DNA of 64,000 bases from Cupriavidus necator A5-1 (GTDB taxonomy: Bacteria > Pseudomonadota > Gammaproteobacteria > Burkholderiales > Burkholderiaceae), in NCBI RefSeq assembly GCF_000744095.1, contig NZ_JQLI01000008.1, positions 3,410,001 through 3,474,000 on the forward strand. Reading direction: 5' to 3'. The notes beneath the pieces are model-generated. The model was not told where the DNA came from, ran no database searches, and saw only the letters and a program-made list of their open reading frames with translations. This document shows positions 12,837 through 21,770 of this stretch, piece after piece; the stretch's first letter is position 1; each line of letters starts with the position of its first letter. A program made the position numbers and the translations under genes.

Positions 12837-14417
12837 ATGAACCAGCCAGCAGCGCAAGCCCAGGCACAGCGCCCCGCCCCGCCCCAGTCCGCCGAGTCGC
12901 AGTACGTGCTGGCGCTCGACCAGGGCACCAGCAGCTCGCGGGCCATCCTGTTCGACCATGCCGGCAGCGTGGTGCGGCTGGCGCAGCGCGAGTTCCGCCA
13001 ATATTACCCACATCCCGGCCACGTCGAGCACGACCCGTATGAAATCTGGCAGTCGCAGCTGGCGGTAGCGCACGCAGTGCTGTCCGATGCCGGCATCTCG
13101 GCCTCGCAGGTGCGCGCCATCGGCATCGCCAACCAGCGCGAAACCACCGTGCTGTGGGACCGCAAGACCGGCGAGCCGGTCGGGCGCGCCCTGGTCTGGC
13201 AGGACCGCCGCACCGCGCCGATGTGCGAGGCGCTGCAGGCCGCCGGCCACGGCGAGCTGTTCCGCGAAAAGACCGGCCTGGTCATCGACGCCTACTTCTC
13301 CGGCACCAAGCTGCGCTGGATGCTCGACAACATCGAGGGCGCGCGCGAGCGCGCCCAGCGCGGCGAGCTGGCCTTCGGCACGGTCGACAGCTGGTTGATC
13401 TGGCAGCTCACCGACGGTGCGCGCCATGTCACCGACGCCTCCAACGCGTCGCGCACGATGCTGTTCAACATCCACACCTTCGAGTGGGACGACGCGCTGC
13501 TGGCGCTGCTCGACATCCCGCACGCGCTGCTGCCCGAGGTGGTGCCGTCCAGCGGCGAGGTGGCGCGGACCTCCGCGCGGCTGTTCGGCGTGGAGATCCC
13601 GATTGCCGGCATCGCCGGCGACCAGCAGGCCGCGACCTTTGGCCAGGCCTGCCTGTCGCCCGGCATGGCCAAGAACACCTATGGCACCGGCTGCTTCCTG
13701 CTGATGAACACCGGGTCGCAGCCGGTGACTTCGCACAACCGGCTGCTGACCACCATCGGCTGGCAGTTCGGCGGCCAGACCCAGTATTGCCTGGAAGGCG
13801 GCGTGTTCATGGGCGGCGCCACCATCCAGTGGCTGCGCGACGGGCTCAAGATCATCAACAGCGCGCCCGAGGTCGAGCCGCTGGCGCGCCAGTGCGACGA
13901 CACCGGCGGCGTGGTGCTGGTGCCCGCCTTTGCCGGCCTGGGCGCGCCGCACTGGGACGCCTTTGCGCGCGGCACGCTGGTCGGCATGACGCGCGGCACG
14001 GGCCGGCCGCAGATCGCGCGCGCGGCGCTGGAGTCGATCGCACTGCAGAGCGTGGACGTGCTCGAGGCCATGCAGAAGGACGCCGGCATCTCGCTGGCCG
14101 AGCTGCGCGTGGACGGCGGCGCCTCGCGCAGCGACCTGCTGATGCAGATGCAGGCCGACCTGCTCGGCACCCCGGTGGTACGCCCGCGCGTGACCGAGAC
14201 CACCGCGCTGGGCGCGGCCTACCTGGCGGGCCTGGCCACCGGCTACTGGAGCGACCCCGCGCAGATCGCGCAGCAATGGCAGGTGGAACAGCGCTTCGAG
14301 CCGCACCTTTCGGCCGACGAGCGCGGCCACCGGCTGGCGCGCTGGCATCGCGCCGTGGACCGCGCGCGCGACTGGGCGCGCGAGGACGAGGTCGACCGCG
14401 GCGGCGGCCACGGCTGA
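12837..14417 (+). CDS. glpK: Glycerol kinase
   Basis: 526 aa FGGY-family kinase. The N-terminal ATPase-fold motif is YVLALDQGTSSSRAI. Substrate-loop residues occur in NQRETTVLWD, and the FGGY signature region covers MLFNIHTFEWDDALL and GLGAPHWDAFARGTLVGMTR. It makes sn-glycerol-3-phosphate from glycerol and ATP. I chose the ATG at 12837 (AGGA about 9 nt upstream) over an in-frame GTG at 12801. A roughly 20-residue Gln/Ala/Pro-rich N-terminal extension precedes the core. glpD follows 63 nt later. Confidence 0.95.
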   Translation: MNQPAAQAQAQRPAPPQSAESQYVLALDQGTSSSRAILFDHAGSVVRLAQREFRQYYPHPGHVEHDPYEIWQSQLAVAHAVLSDAGISASQVRAIGIANQRETTVLWDRKTGEPVGRALVWQDRRTAPMCEALQAAGHGELFREKTGLVIDAYFSGTKLRWMLDNIEGARERAQRGELAFGTVDSWLIWQLTDGARHVTDASNASRTMLFNIHTFEWDDALLALLDIPHALLPEVVPSSGEVARTSARLFGVEIPIAGIAGDQQAATFGQACLSPGMAKNTYGTGCFLLMNTGSQPVTSHNRLLTTIGWQFGGQTQYCLEGGVFMGGATIQWLRDGLKIINSAPEVEPLARQCDDTGGVVLVPAFAGLGAPHWDAFARGTLVGMTRGTGRPQIARAALESIALQSVDVLEAMQKDAGISLAELRVDGGASRSDLLMQMQADLLGTPVVRPRVTETTALGAAYLAGLATGYWSDPAQIAQQWQVEQRFEPHLSADERGHRLARWHRAVDRARDWAREDEVDRGGGHG

Positions 14418-14480
14418 CGGCCGCCTTTTCCCTTCTTCGCCATAACGCCAGCCAACCAGCACACACCCCCGATAAGCGTC

Positions 14481-16085
14481 ATGCAGAGAATCACAACACC
14501 GATCGAGCCCCCCGACCGAGCCGCCCTGCTCGCAACCCTGGAGCGCGAGCCGCGCTGGGACGTGATCGTCATCGGCGGCGGCGCCACCGGCCTCGGCACC
14601 GCGGTCGACGCCGCCTCGCGCGGCTATCGCACGCTGCTGGTCGAAGCCGCCGATTTTGCCAAAGGCACCTCCAGCAAGGCCACCAAGCTGGTCCATGGCG
14701 GCGTGCGCTACCTGGCCCAGGGCAATATCAGCCTGGTGCGCGAGGCACTTCACGAGCGCGGCCTGCTGGCGCGCAACGCCCCGCACCTGGTGTGGCCGCT
14801 GGGCTTCGTGGTGCCGGCCTACCAGATGTTCGACCAGCCCTTCTACGGCATTGGCCTGAAGGTCTACGACATGCTGGCCGGCGACCTCAACCTGGCCGGC
14901 AGTCGCTGGCTGAACCACCGCGAGGTGCTGGCCGCGGCGCCCAACCTGGCCGAGCATGTCGGCGGACGTCCGCTGCGCGGCGGTAACCTGTACTTCGACG
15001 GCCAGTTCGACGATGCGCGGCTGGCGGTGGCGCTGATGCGCACGCTGTTCGACGTCGGCGGCACCGCGGTCAACTATATGCGCGTGACCGGGCTGAGCCA
15101 GCAAGGCGGCGTGATCAGCGGCGTCACGGTGCAGGACGTGCTGGGCGACGCCACCTTCCGGCTGCGCGCGGACTGCGTGATCAATGCCACCGGAGTCTGG
15201 GTCGACGCCATCCGCCAGATGGAAGACGGCCACGCGCGCACCATGGTCGCGCCCAGCCAGGGCGTGCACCTGACGCTGCCGCGCAGCTTCAATCCCGGCG
15301 GGCGCGCCATCCTGATCCCCAAGACCGACGACGGGCGCGTGCTGTTCGTGGTGCCGTGGAACGGCCACACCATCGTCGGCACCACCGACACGCCGCGCCG
15401 CGACCTGCCGCTGGAGCCGGACGCCGGCGCCGACGATGTCGATTTCATCCTGGAGACCGCCTCGCGCTACCTGGCCAAGGATCCCACCCGCGCCGACGTC
15501 ACCAGCGTCTGGGCCGGCCTGCGGCCCCTGGTAAAGGCCACCGGCGAGGCGTCGACCGCATCGCTGTCGCGCGAGCATACGATCGTGGTGTCCAGGGCGG
15601 GGCTGATCACCGTCACCGGCGGCAAGTGGACCACCTACCGCAAAATGGCCGAGGACGTGATCGAGACCGCGATCCAGCGCCAGATGGTGCGCGCCGCGCC
15701 CTGCGTGACCGCCGAGCTGCCGCTGCACGGCGCCGCGGGCCTGCCGGCGGACCTGCCGCCGCCAGACTCGGTTTCGCCGGACCGCTACTACGGCAACGAG
15801 CTGGAAACGCTGCGCGCCCTGCCCGGCTACGACCGGATGCTGGCGCCCGCGTCCGGGCTGACCGAGGCCCATGTGCGCTTCGCCGCCCGGCACGAGCTGG
15901 CCCGGCGCGTCGAGGACGTGCTGGCGCGCCGCAACCGCGCGCTGTTCCTGGACGCGCGCGCCGCCGTGGCAGCGGCGCCGGCCGTGGCCGCGATCCTGGC
16001 CGAGGAACTCGGCGAGAACGAAGCCTGGCAGGCGCGCGAGATCGAAAGCTTCCGCGCACTTGCCGCCGGCTACATGCTGGGCTGA
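14481..16085 (+). CDS. glpD: Aerobic glycerol-3-phosphate dehydrogenase (FAD)
   Basis: 534 aa. The dinucleotide-binding motif is VIVIGGGATGLGTAVDAASRG, followed by the family motif GTSSKATKLVHGGVRYL. GKWTTYRKMAEDV lies near the end of the catalytic domain, with a C-terminal DAO_C domain after it. It oxidises glycerol-3-phosphate to dihydroxyacetone phosphate at the inner membrane and passes electrons to quinone. It is in line with glpK and completes the glycerol pathway that starts at the importer. Confidence 0.95.
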   Translation: MQRITTPIEPPDRAALLATLEREPRWDVIVIGGGATGLGTAVDAASRGYRTLLVEAADFAKGTSSKATKLVHGGVRYLAQGNISLVREALHERGLLARNAPHLVWPLGFVVPAYQMFDQPFYGIGLKVYDMLAGDLNLAGSRWLNHREVLAAAPNLAEHVGGRPLRGGNLYFDGQFDDARLAVALMRTLFDVGGTAVNYMRVTGLSQQGGVISGVTVQDVLGDATFRLRADCVINATGVWVDAIRQMEDGHARTMVAPSQGVHLTLPRSFNPGGRAILIPKTDDGRVLFVVPWNGHTIVGTTDTPRRDLPLEPDAGADDVDFILETASRYLAKDPTRADVTSVWAGLRPLVKATGEASTASLSREHTIVVSRAGLITVTGGKWTTYRKMAEDVIETAIQRQMVRAAPCVTAELPLHGAAGLPADLPPPDSVSPDRYYGNELETLRALPGYDRMLAPASGLTEAHVRFAARHELARRVEDVLARRNRALFLDARAAVAAAPAVAAILAEELGENEAWQAREIESFRALAAGYMLG

Positions 16086-16163
16086 GCGGGCTGCCGGCGG
16101 AACTGCCGCCTCCGGCACCCGTCTGACCTGCCTGGCACGCATCCCATCCGCAAAGGCAACCCG

Positions 16164-16541
16164 ATGACCACTCGCCCGACCCTGACCCTCGCTCGCCACC
16201 TCGCGCTGCTGGCAACTGTTGGCGCCTGTGCCACCGCCCACGCCGCGCGCGCCCCCGGCATCGACGGCGTGCGTTTCCAGGACGTGCGCACGGTGCAATA
16301 CCAGTGCGACGGCGGCAAGACACTGTCGGTGCGCTACTTCAACAGCCCCGACAACCAGGCGGCTGTATTCCGCCTCGACGGCAAGCCGGTGCTGGCGGTC
16401 ACCACCGTGTCGGCGTCCGGCGCGCGCTATATCGGCGGGCGTTACGAATGGTGGACCAAGGGCGAGGAAGGCACGCTGCGCGACCTGATGCAGGGCGAGA
16501 ATGCCGCGCCCGCGCTGGGCGGCTGCCACGCCAAACCCTAG
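16164..16541 (+). CDS. mliC: MliC-family lysozyme inhibitor
   Basis: 125 aa exported protein. The signal region contains LLATVGAC, which could be a lipobox, followed by AHA, which could be a signal peptidase I site. The mature part has the MliC pattern: VQYQCDGGKTLSVRYF, SASGARYIGGRYEWWTKGEEGTL and a closing Cys in GGCHAKP. The SASGxxY loop is the one that enters the lysozyme active site in characterised MliC proteins. It should inhibit c-type lysozyme in the periplasm or at the outer membrane. Confidence 0.85.
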   Translation: MTTRPTLTLARHLALLATVGACATAHAARAPGIDGVRFQDVRTVQYQCDGGKTLSVRYFNSPDNQAAVFRLDGKPVLAVTTVSASGARYIGGRYEWWTKGEEGTLRDLMQGENAAPALGGCHAKP

Positions 16542-16624
16542 CGGCTGGCGCTGCCGCACTGCATCATCTTTTGATGCAGCGGCGTTCCGGGCGATAATGC
16601 GGAGATTGAATCAGGGAGAACACC

Positions 16625-17005
16625 ATGGACGAGATTGAAGATCTGTCCGATCTGCCGATGCCCCGCTTTATCTGGGGCTTCGCCGTTATCGCAGGCAAAG
16701 GCGGCGAGGTCATGCACGACGAGTTCGAGTATCTGACCCATACCCGCAGCCCGCGCTTCACCTGCCGGGTCGTCGAGCTTGAAGACATGCCCGCGGAAAG
16801 CGAGGAAGACGCCATCGACGGCCGCATCGTCCACGACGACGACCCGAGCCGGATGTTCTACATCACCGATGCCGGCATGGCGCTGGTCAACTTCCACCTG
16901 TTCGACAAGATGCCGGACAAGCAGAAGTTCAAGCGCATCTGCGACGAGGCCATCGCCAACTGGATGCTGCGCCGCGAATTCCTCGACGAGGAAGAAGAGG
17001 ACTGA
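16625..17005 (+). CDS. Conserved acidic hypothetical protein
   Basis: 126 aa, no signal peptide, strongly acidic at both ends (MDEIEDLSDLP, FLDEEEED). A good Shine-Dalgarno, AGGGAG, stands 7 nt before the ATG. I recognise no domain. The even composition and predicted alpha/beta character suggest a folded cytoplasmic protein. Its function is unknown. Confidence 0.75.
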   Translation: MDEIEDLSDLPMPRFIWGFAVIAGKGGEVMHDEFEYLTHTRSPRFTCRVVELEDMPAESEEDAIDGRIVHDDDPSRMFYITDAGMALVNFHLFDKMPDKQKFKRICDEAIANWMLRREFLDEEEED

Positions 17006-17066
17006 CGCTGCAGGAGGCGCGGGCAGGCGGCGCGAGCAGGCGGCGGCCGAGGCTGCCGCCCGCTAA

Positions 17067-17354
17067 TCAGGCCTCGCCCTGCTCCGGCGGCAGCGCGCCG
17101 CCCAGCAGTTCATTGAGCACCCCGGTCATGCCGCCCGGGTGCTCGGCGGCAAGCGCCTGCAGGCGCTTCACCAGCGCGCCGTCCAGCTTGCACGCAAAGG
17201 GCACCAGGCCCTGCTCCTGATCCAGCCGGCGCTGTTCGCGCCGGTCCGGGCGCGCGGCGGCGCCACCGGGGATACCGCCCCGGCCCGCCACAGTCTGCTT
17301 CAGGCTGTTGGCGATCTTCAGGCCCTTGTTTTTTTCCAGGTCCGTTTTTTTCAC
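17067..17354 (-). CDS. Small basic hypothetical protein
   Basis: 95 aa from a GTG at 17354, with N-terminus VKKTDLEKNKGLKIANSLKQ. An upstream in-frame ATG at 17417 would add 21 poorly conserved-looking residues. The middle is basic (ARPDRREQRRLDQEQ); the end is a short helical segment (LVKRLQALAAEHP). Basic proteins with this N-terminal pattern occur as uncharacterised genes in Burkholderiales. The function is unknown and the start is uncertain. Confidence 0.6.
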   Translation of the reverse strand: MKKTDLEKNKGLKIANSLKQTVAGRGGIPGGAAARPDRREQRRLDQEQGLVPFACKLDGALVKRLQALAAEHPGGMTGVLNELLGGALPPEQGEA

Positions 17355-17426
17355 GGCGTTATCCGAAAGTCTGTCGAGGCCGGTATTGTACGCACCCCCG
17401 GCACGCACCGGCGCCATGGCCGGTCC

Positions 17427-17651
17427 CTAGTCGTTGCTCACCTCGATCAGTTCGGCGGCCACCCGCTGGATTTCCGCATAGATGGCGATGGCGTCCATCG
17501 GCCCGGTGCAGCCCACGGCCGTGGCCTGGCTGGCATCCGCGCCGGGAGGCAGGAACACGAATGCCATGCCGGGCTGCCAGCCGGGATGCTTGCGCAGGCT
17601 GTCATTGAGGATGTCGAGATACTGCGCGCGCGTGAAGACGTGCTTTGCCAT
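17427..17651 (-). CDS. Small hypothetical protein
   Basis: 74 aa beginning MAKHVFTRAQYLDILNDSL, preceded by a strong GGAGG 6 nt before the ATG at 17651, which decides the start. No signal peptide and no domain recognised. Its stop lies 72 nt before the start of the next minus-strand gene, so co-transcription is possible. Confidence 0.7.
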   Translation of the reverse strand: MAKHVFTRAQYLDILNDSLRKHPGWQPGMAFVFLPPGADASQATAVGCTGPMDAIAIYAEIQRVAAELIEVSND

Positions 17652-17763
17652 TGCTACCTCCGGAGCCACTACCGATGCGCCGTGCGGGCGCGGGTGTCAT
17701 GGCGGGGATCGTAGCATGGCAGTACCGGCCGGCGTCACCTTGCGGCGCCGGCCGGCGGGGGGA

Positions 17764-18180
17764 TCAGCACTCGCCCTTCTTGGCGTGGCCAGGCGGGCAG
17801 TGGTAGCCCTTGTCCTTGTGGCCTTTATCCTTGTGGTCCTTGTACCCGCCCTGGTCCCAGCGGCCAGGCACCAGCACCCAGCCGTCGCGCGACTGGATCC
17901 ACCGCGGCGACTCATAGACATAGCCGGGGCGCTCGCGCTCCCAGCGGCCCTTCTTCCAGGCATGCTTGTGGTGACCGTCGTCCCAGTCCCAGTAGCCCGG
18001 CAGCCAGACATAGCCCGGGCGCGGCGCGGGCACGACCTCATACATCGGGGCCGGTGGCGGCACGCCGATGGCAATATTGACCGACACCTGGGCCATCGAC
18101 GCGGCACTGAACGTCAGGCCCGAGCCCAGCACGGCCGCCACCAGGATGGCCCTGGCAGGCCGGAGCACGCGATGTTTCAT
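17764..18180 (-). CDS. Secreted WxxGxW/YXWQ-repeat protein
   Basis: 138 aa. The N-terminus is a signal peptide (ILVAAVLGSGLTFSAASMA). The mature part has aromatic repeats of the kind PGYVWLPGYWDWDDG, KKGRWERERPGYVYESP and LVPGRWDQGG, then a Lys/His-rich tail with KDHKDKGHKDKGY. It matches the YXWQ/WxxGxW repeat proteins of proteobacterial envelopes, whose function is unknown. The start at 18180 is chosen because the signal peptide begins there. The mature N-terminus (QVSVNIAIGVPPP) resembles the one encoded at 40907-41239. Confidence 0.8.
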   Translation of the reverse strand: MKHRVLRPARAILVAAVLGSGLTFSAASMAQVSVNIAIGVPPPAPMYEVVPAPRPGYVWLPGYWDWDDGHHKHAWKKGRWERERPGYVYESPRWIQSRDGWVLVPGRWDQGGYKDHKDKGHKDKGYHCPPGHAKKGEC

Positions 18181-18309
18181 GGAAGCCCTTTCTTGTGGAG
18201 GAACATGCGCACAGTCTAGCGCGCACGCCTTGGCGCGCAATGTAAGAAAGGGTTTCCGATTATCACAACGACGCCGACGCGCAACGGTGTCTCGCGCGCC
18301 GGCGGCGGA

Positions 18310-18513
18310 CTAGTGATCTTCAGCCATCGCCTTGAGCTGGGCCTCGCCCGCGACGCGGGCGGCATCAGCCGTGGTAAAGGTGTCATCCGAAACGATGGCG
18401 CGGCGGATCTGCTGCGCGCCGAAGTCCACCAGTGCAATGATCCACACATAGCGCCCCGCCTGGGGCGCGGTCTGCACGAAAGCTTTCAGGTTGGGCCGGG
18501 ATTCACTTGCCAT
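18310..18513 (-). CDS. Small hypothetical protein
   Basis: 67 aa, MASESRPNLKAFVQTAPQAG at the start. AAGGAGATGG precedes the ATG at 18513. No membrane segment or signal peptide and no family recognised. It stands alone, with intergenic stretches on both sides. Confidence 0.65.
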   Translation of the reverse strand: MASESRPNLKAFVQTAPQAGRYVWIIALVDFGAQQIRRAIVSDDTFTTADAARVAGEAQLKAMAEDH

Positions 18514-18596
18514 GATCCATCTCCTTGCTTGAGGACGAGCTTGGGACATTGCCGAAGCACAGGTGTGCTGGAAACTCTAGCACATGGCTGGCGCCC

Positions 18597-19001
18597 TTAC
18601 CGGGCACCGGCCTCGTCGCCGTAGGCACGCAATTCGCGCGCCCGCGCCGCCGTCATCCGAGCCATGCAAGACGCGCCCGTCACCCGCGCCGCCGTGCCGC
18701 CGGCCGGATCCGCCATATAGGCGCAATTGGCCTCGCGGAACCGCAGCCACTCGCGCTGCGCCACCCGCAGCAACCCCGTGCGCGGCGCGACCAGCCGCCG
18801 CAACAAACCCTGGTAGGCGGTGTTCAACGCCGTGTCCTGTTGCCGCAGCTCGGCCGAGGTACAGCCGAGCATGTCGGCCGTGGACACGGCCTTGGCCATG
18901 CAGCGCTCGTATTCCGCGCTCAGGCCGCTGCTTTCCGTGGCGCTGGCCGGTGCGAACGCCGCAGCGAGGGTGAGGATGGCAAGGCAGGCGATGGCGCGCA
19001 T
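18597..19001 (-). CDS. LprI-like (DUF1311) periplasmic protein
   Basis: 134 aa with a signal peptide ending near PASA. The mature protein has the DUF1311/LprI pattern: spaced Cys residues (YERCMAK, MLGCTSAELR, REANCAYM, ASCMARM), the motif QDTALNTAYQGLLRRL and REWLRFREANC. LprI of mycobacteria inhibits lysozyme. Most proteobacterial members are uncharacterised, so lysozyme inhibition here is an inference. Confidence 0.8.
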   Translation of the reverse strand: MRAIACLAILTLAAAFAPASATESSGLSAEYERCMAKAVSTADMLGCTSAELRQQDTALNTAYQGLLRRLVAPRTGLLRVAQREWLRFREANCAYMADPAGGTAARVTGASCMARMTAARARELRAYGDEAGAR

Positions 19002-19056
19002 ATGGGTTCTCCCTTTCCTTGGCGTGACACAACGTGGCGGAACCGTCCGGTACCGC

Positions 19057-19518
19057 TCAGGCCAACCAGCGTCCCAGCGTGGCCACCGCGATATTGACCA
19101 GCCCGAGTACCAGGTTGGTCCCCACGGCCTGCCGGACCCGGTTCAGCGCGGCACCGGCGGCCGGCCAGTCCTGGGCATCCACGGCCCGGCCCAGCACGCG
19201 GTATGGACCGAACCAGACATAGCAGAAAACCACCGCCATGACGATGCCGATGCCCGCCATCAGGTGCCAGTTGCGTGGGGCACCGGCCATGCCCACCGCG
19301 GCCATCATCGCCACGCCGCTCAATACGATGACGATCACCGCAGCCCAGACCCAGGGGAAGAAGCGGCCGAACACGCCGCGCCACAGCCGCAGCCGCGCCG
19401 GCGGCTCCAGCACGCTGCCGGCCACGGGCCGCAGGCACAGGTAGGCGAAGAACATGCCCCCCACCCAGATGGTGACGCTGGCAACGTGCAGGAAGCGGAG
19501 TAAAGGGTCGGCGATCAT
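19057..19518 (-). CDS. CopD-like integral membrane protein
   Basis: 153 aa with four predicted membrane helices. RFLHVASVTIWVGGMFFAY lies near the start, the segment shared by CopD/PF05425-type proteins. The ATG at 19518 is chosen because the first helix begins 6 residues later. No copper gene is nearby, so a copper role is not supported by context. Confidence 0.75.
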   Translation of the reverse strand: MIADPLLRFLHVASVTIWVGGMFFAYLCLRPVAGSVLEPPARLRLWRGVFGRFFPWVWAAVIVIVLSGVAMMAAVGMAGAPRNWHLMAGIGIVMAVVFCYVWFGPYRVLGRAVDAQDWPAAGAALNRVRQAVGTNLVLGLVNIAVATLGRWLA

Positions 19519-19738
19519 GACGGCATGCGGCGGCGAGGCGCGTTTGGGAAATGAAGGGGAACGAAGCCACATTCTATGTGTTGTGTCCGCCACGGCGAAG
19601 GCCTGCGCTTCGCGCCGCCACACTTCAGGAAAACCTCCCGGAACCGATAAAGATTCCGTAACACCCAGCGCCGCATGCGGGCTACACGGAAACGCTGCTT
19701 CCAAAGCCCGTTTTTGGTCCCGCGCGCGTCATTTTTGA

Positions 19739-20428
19739 ATGCCTGACCGCCCGGAACACGTGCCCGGACAATCCCCGCGGCCGCAGCCAGCCAGCACGCC
19801 TCAGCCGCAACGCAAACCCATCCCTGACATGGCTCCTGCCCCAGCCAGCGCCCCTTCCCGTGCCGATCGCGCGCAACGACGCCCGCTGCTGCGCCGCTGC
19901 CTGCCGGCCCTGCTCGCCGCGACGCTGGCCGTGCTGCCCGCGATGCTGCCGCCGGCGGTGACCGCGCAGCCCGCGCCGCAGCGCACCGACCTGGTCGCGC
20001 GCGTGGTCTTCAGCCTGCTTGGCTACGCGCGCTGGCCCGTGGAGCGCGACACGGTGCGCCTGTGCGTCGACAACGCCAGCCGCTATTCCGCGCGGCTGAT
20101 GGAGGGCGGCACGCTCGCCAGCGGGCGGCCGGTGCAGACGCGCCAGGTTGACGTTTTGGCCGACATGCTGCACCCGGCCTGCGATGCGCTCTATGTCGGC
20201 GTGATGAACGACGCCCGGCGCAAGCGGCTGTCGGCCGAGCTGACCGGCCGTCCGGTGCTGGTGGTCACCGAGGAAGACTTCGAGTGCGAGGTGGGCAGCA
20301 TGTTCTGCCTGAACATCCGCGACAACCAGGTCTCGTTCCGCGTCAACCTCGACACGCTGGCCCGCAGCGGCGTGCATGTACACCCCGGCGTGCTGCAACT
20401 GGGCCGCCGCAAGGGAGCGCCGTCATGA
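19739..20428 (+). CDS. yfiR: YfiR-family periplasmic repressor of diguanylate cyclase
   Basis: 229 aa. A Pro-rich leader is followed by a signal-like hydrophobic segment (LLAATLAVLPAMLPPAV), then a DUF4154/YfiR domain (VVFSLLGYARWPVERDTVRLCVD, LHPACDALYVG, FECEVGSMFCL). In Pseudomonas, YfiR holds the cyclase YfiN off from the periplasm. A later ATG at 19829 is a possible start and would give a shorter leader. The stop codon overlaps the yfiN start as ATGA. Confidence 0.82.
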   Translation: MPDRPEHVPGQSPRPQPASTPQPQRKPIPDMAPAPASAPSRADRAQRRPLLRRCLPALLAATLAVLPAMLPPAVTAQPAPQRTDLVARVVFSLLGYARWPVERDTVRLCVDNASRYSARLMEGGTLASGRPVQTRQVDVLADMLHPACDALYVGVMNDARRKRLSAELTGRPVLVVTEEDFECEVGSMFCLNIRDNQVSFRVNLDTLARSGVHVHPGVLQLGRRKGAPS

Positions 20429-21690
20429 GCGCGCGCAAGCCGGCGCCCGGCACCCTGGCCCGCCCTACCCTCTACAGCGTGCTGCGCCGCATCCACCTGG
20501 GGGTGGCGCTGATCGCCGTGTTCACCGCGGGCGTGTCCCTTACCGCGCTCGGCATGACCGCGCTGCGCGTCTATGCCGACCACAACGTGCGGCTGGTGGC
20601 CCGCTCGATCGCCTATACGCTGGAGGCGCCGGTGGTCTTCCACGACCAGGCAGCCACCGGCGAAACGCTCGCGGTGATCGCCGCCTCCGAGGACATCGCG
20701 TGCGCCACCGTCTACGACCGCGACAACCGCATGCTGGCCGAGTGGCGGCGCCCCGGCCAGCCGCAGCTGACTGGCCTGCGCCACGCGCTGGGCGAGTGGC
20801 TGAGCATGGGCGCCGTCGACCAGCCGATCCTGCACCAGGCGCAGCAGGTCGGCGTGCTGCGCGTCAGCGGCGACCCGCGCAACCTGCTGCACTTCCTGCT
20901 GCAGGGCGCGCTGGGCCTGCTGGGCTGCCTGCTGCTTACCGCGGTCGGCGCGCACTACCTGGCAAGCCGGCTGCTGGTGCAGATCGTCGAACCGCTGCGC
21001 AACCTGATGCGGGTGGCACACGCGGTGCGCTCCGAGCGCGATTTCGCGCAGCGCACGCCGCCCGCCAGCATCGAGGAACTCAATGCGCTCAGCGAGGACT
21101 TCAACGGCCTGCTCGACGAGCTGCAGACCTGGCAGAACCAGCTGCAGCACGAAAACCGCTCGCTCGCCCACCGTGCCAACCACGATGCGCTGACCGGCTT
21201 GCTCAACCGCGCGGCCTTCGTCGAGGCGCTCGAGCGCGCCGTGCGCCATGCCGCCGCCAACGACGAGTACGCGGCGGTGCTGTACCTGGACAGCGACGAT
21301 TTCAAGCGCATCAACGACCACCACGGCCATGCCGCCGGCGACGCGGTGCTGGTGGCCGTGGCCCAGCGCATCCGCGCCAGCCTGCGCGCCGGTGACACCG
21401 TGGCACGCATCGGCGGCGACGAATTCGCGGTGCTGGTCGCCGCGCTGCGCGCGCCCCGCGACGCCATCCATATCGCCGAACATATCCTGCAGGCCATGGC
21501 CGCCCCGATCGCCCTGCCCGACGGCAGCACGGTGCGAGCGTCGCTGAGCATCGGCCTGGCCGTCTTCCCCTTCCACGCGCAAGGCAGCCAGGCGCTGCTG
21601 CATGCGGCCGACGCCGCCATGTACGGCGCCAAGCGGCGCTCCGGCGCTATCTGGCAAAGCGCCGAGCCGCGCCTGGACGACACGCTGTGA
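20425..21690 (+). CDS. yfiN: YfiN/TpbB-like membrane diguanylate cyclase
   Basis: 421 aa. First membrane helix at about 25-48, periplasmic sensor about 50-150, second helix about 155-178, HAMP about 180-230, GGDEF about 255-410. Motifs: NHDALTGLLNRAAF, LDSDDFKRINDHHG and RIGGDEFAVLV. RAGD, five residues before GGDEF, is an I-site. Domain order and the overlapping yfiR identify the YfiN type. No yfiB-like OmpA lipoprotein gene is next to it. Confidence 0.88.
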   Translation: MSARKPAPGTLARPTLYSVLRRIHLGVALIAVFTAGVSLTALGMTALRVYADHNVRLVARSIAYTLEAPVVFHDQAATGETLAVIAASEDIACATVYDRDNRMLAEWRRPGQPQLTGLRHALGEWLSMGAVDQPILHQAQQVGVLRVSGDPRNLLHFLLQGALGLLGCLLLTAVGAHYLASRLLVQIVEPLRNLMRVAHAVRSERDFAQRTPPASIEELNALSEDFNGLLDELQTWQNQLQHENRSLAHRANHDALTGLLNRAAFVEALERAVRHAAANDEYAAVLYLDSDDFKRINDHHGHAAGDAVLVAVAQRIRASLRAGDTVARIGGDEFAVLVAALRAPRDAIHIAEHILQAMAAPIALPDGSTVRASLSIGLAVFPFHAQGSQALLHAADAAMYGAKRRSGAIWQSAEPRLDDTL

Positions 21691-21770
21691 GAATCCGCAT
21701 GACTGGACGTTCTGCGCTGCCCGGTTGAAGTCTGTGCTGGCTCAGCCTGTGTCAGTCGAACAAGAAGCCC

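Noticed and set aside
12780..16559. A 1259-codon open frame on the minus strand opposite glpK and glpD
   Set aside because: It lies entirely antisense to two clear enzymes, has Ala/Gly/Arg/His-rich shadow composition with no domain, and arises from the strong third-position GC bias.
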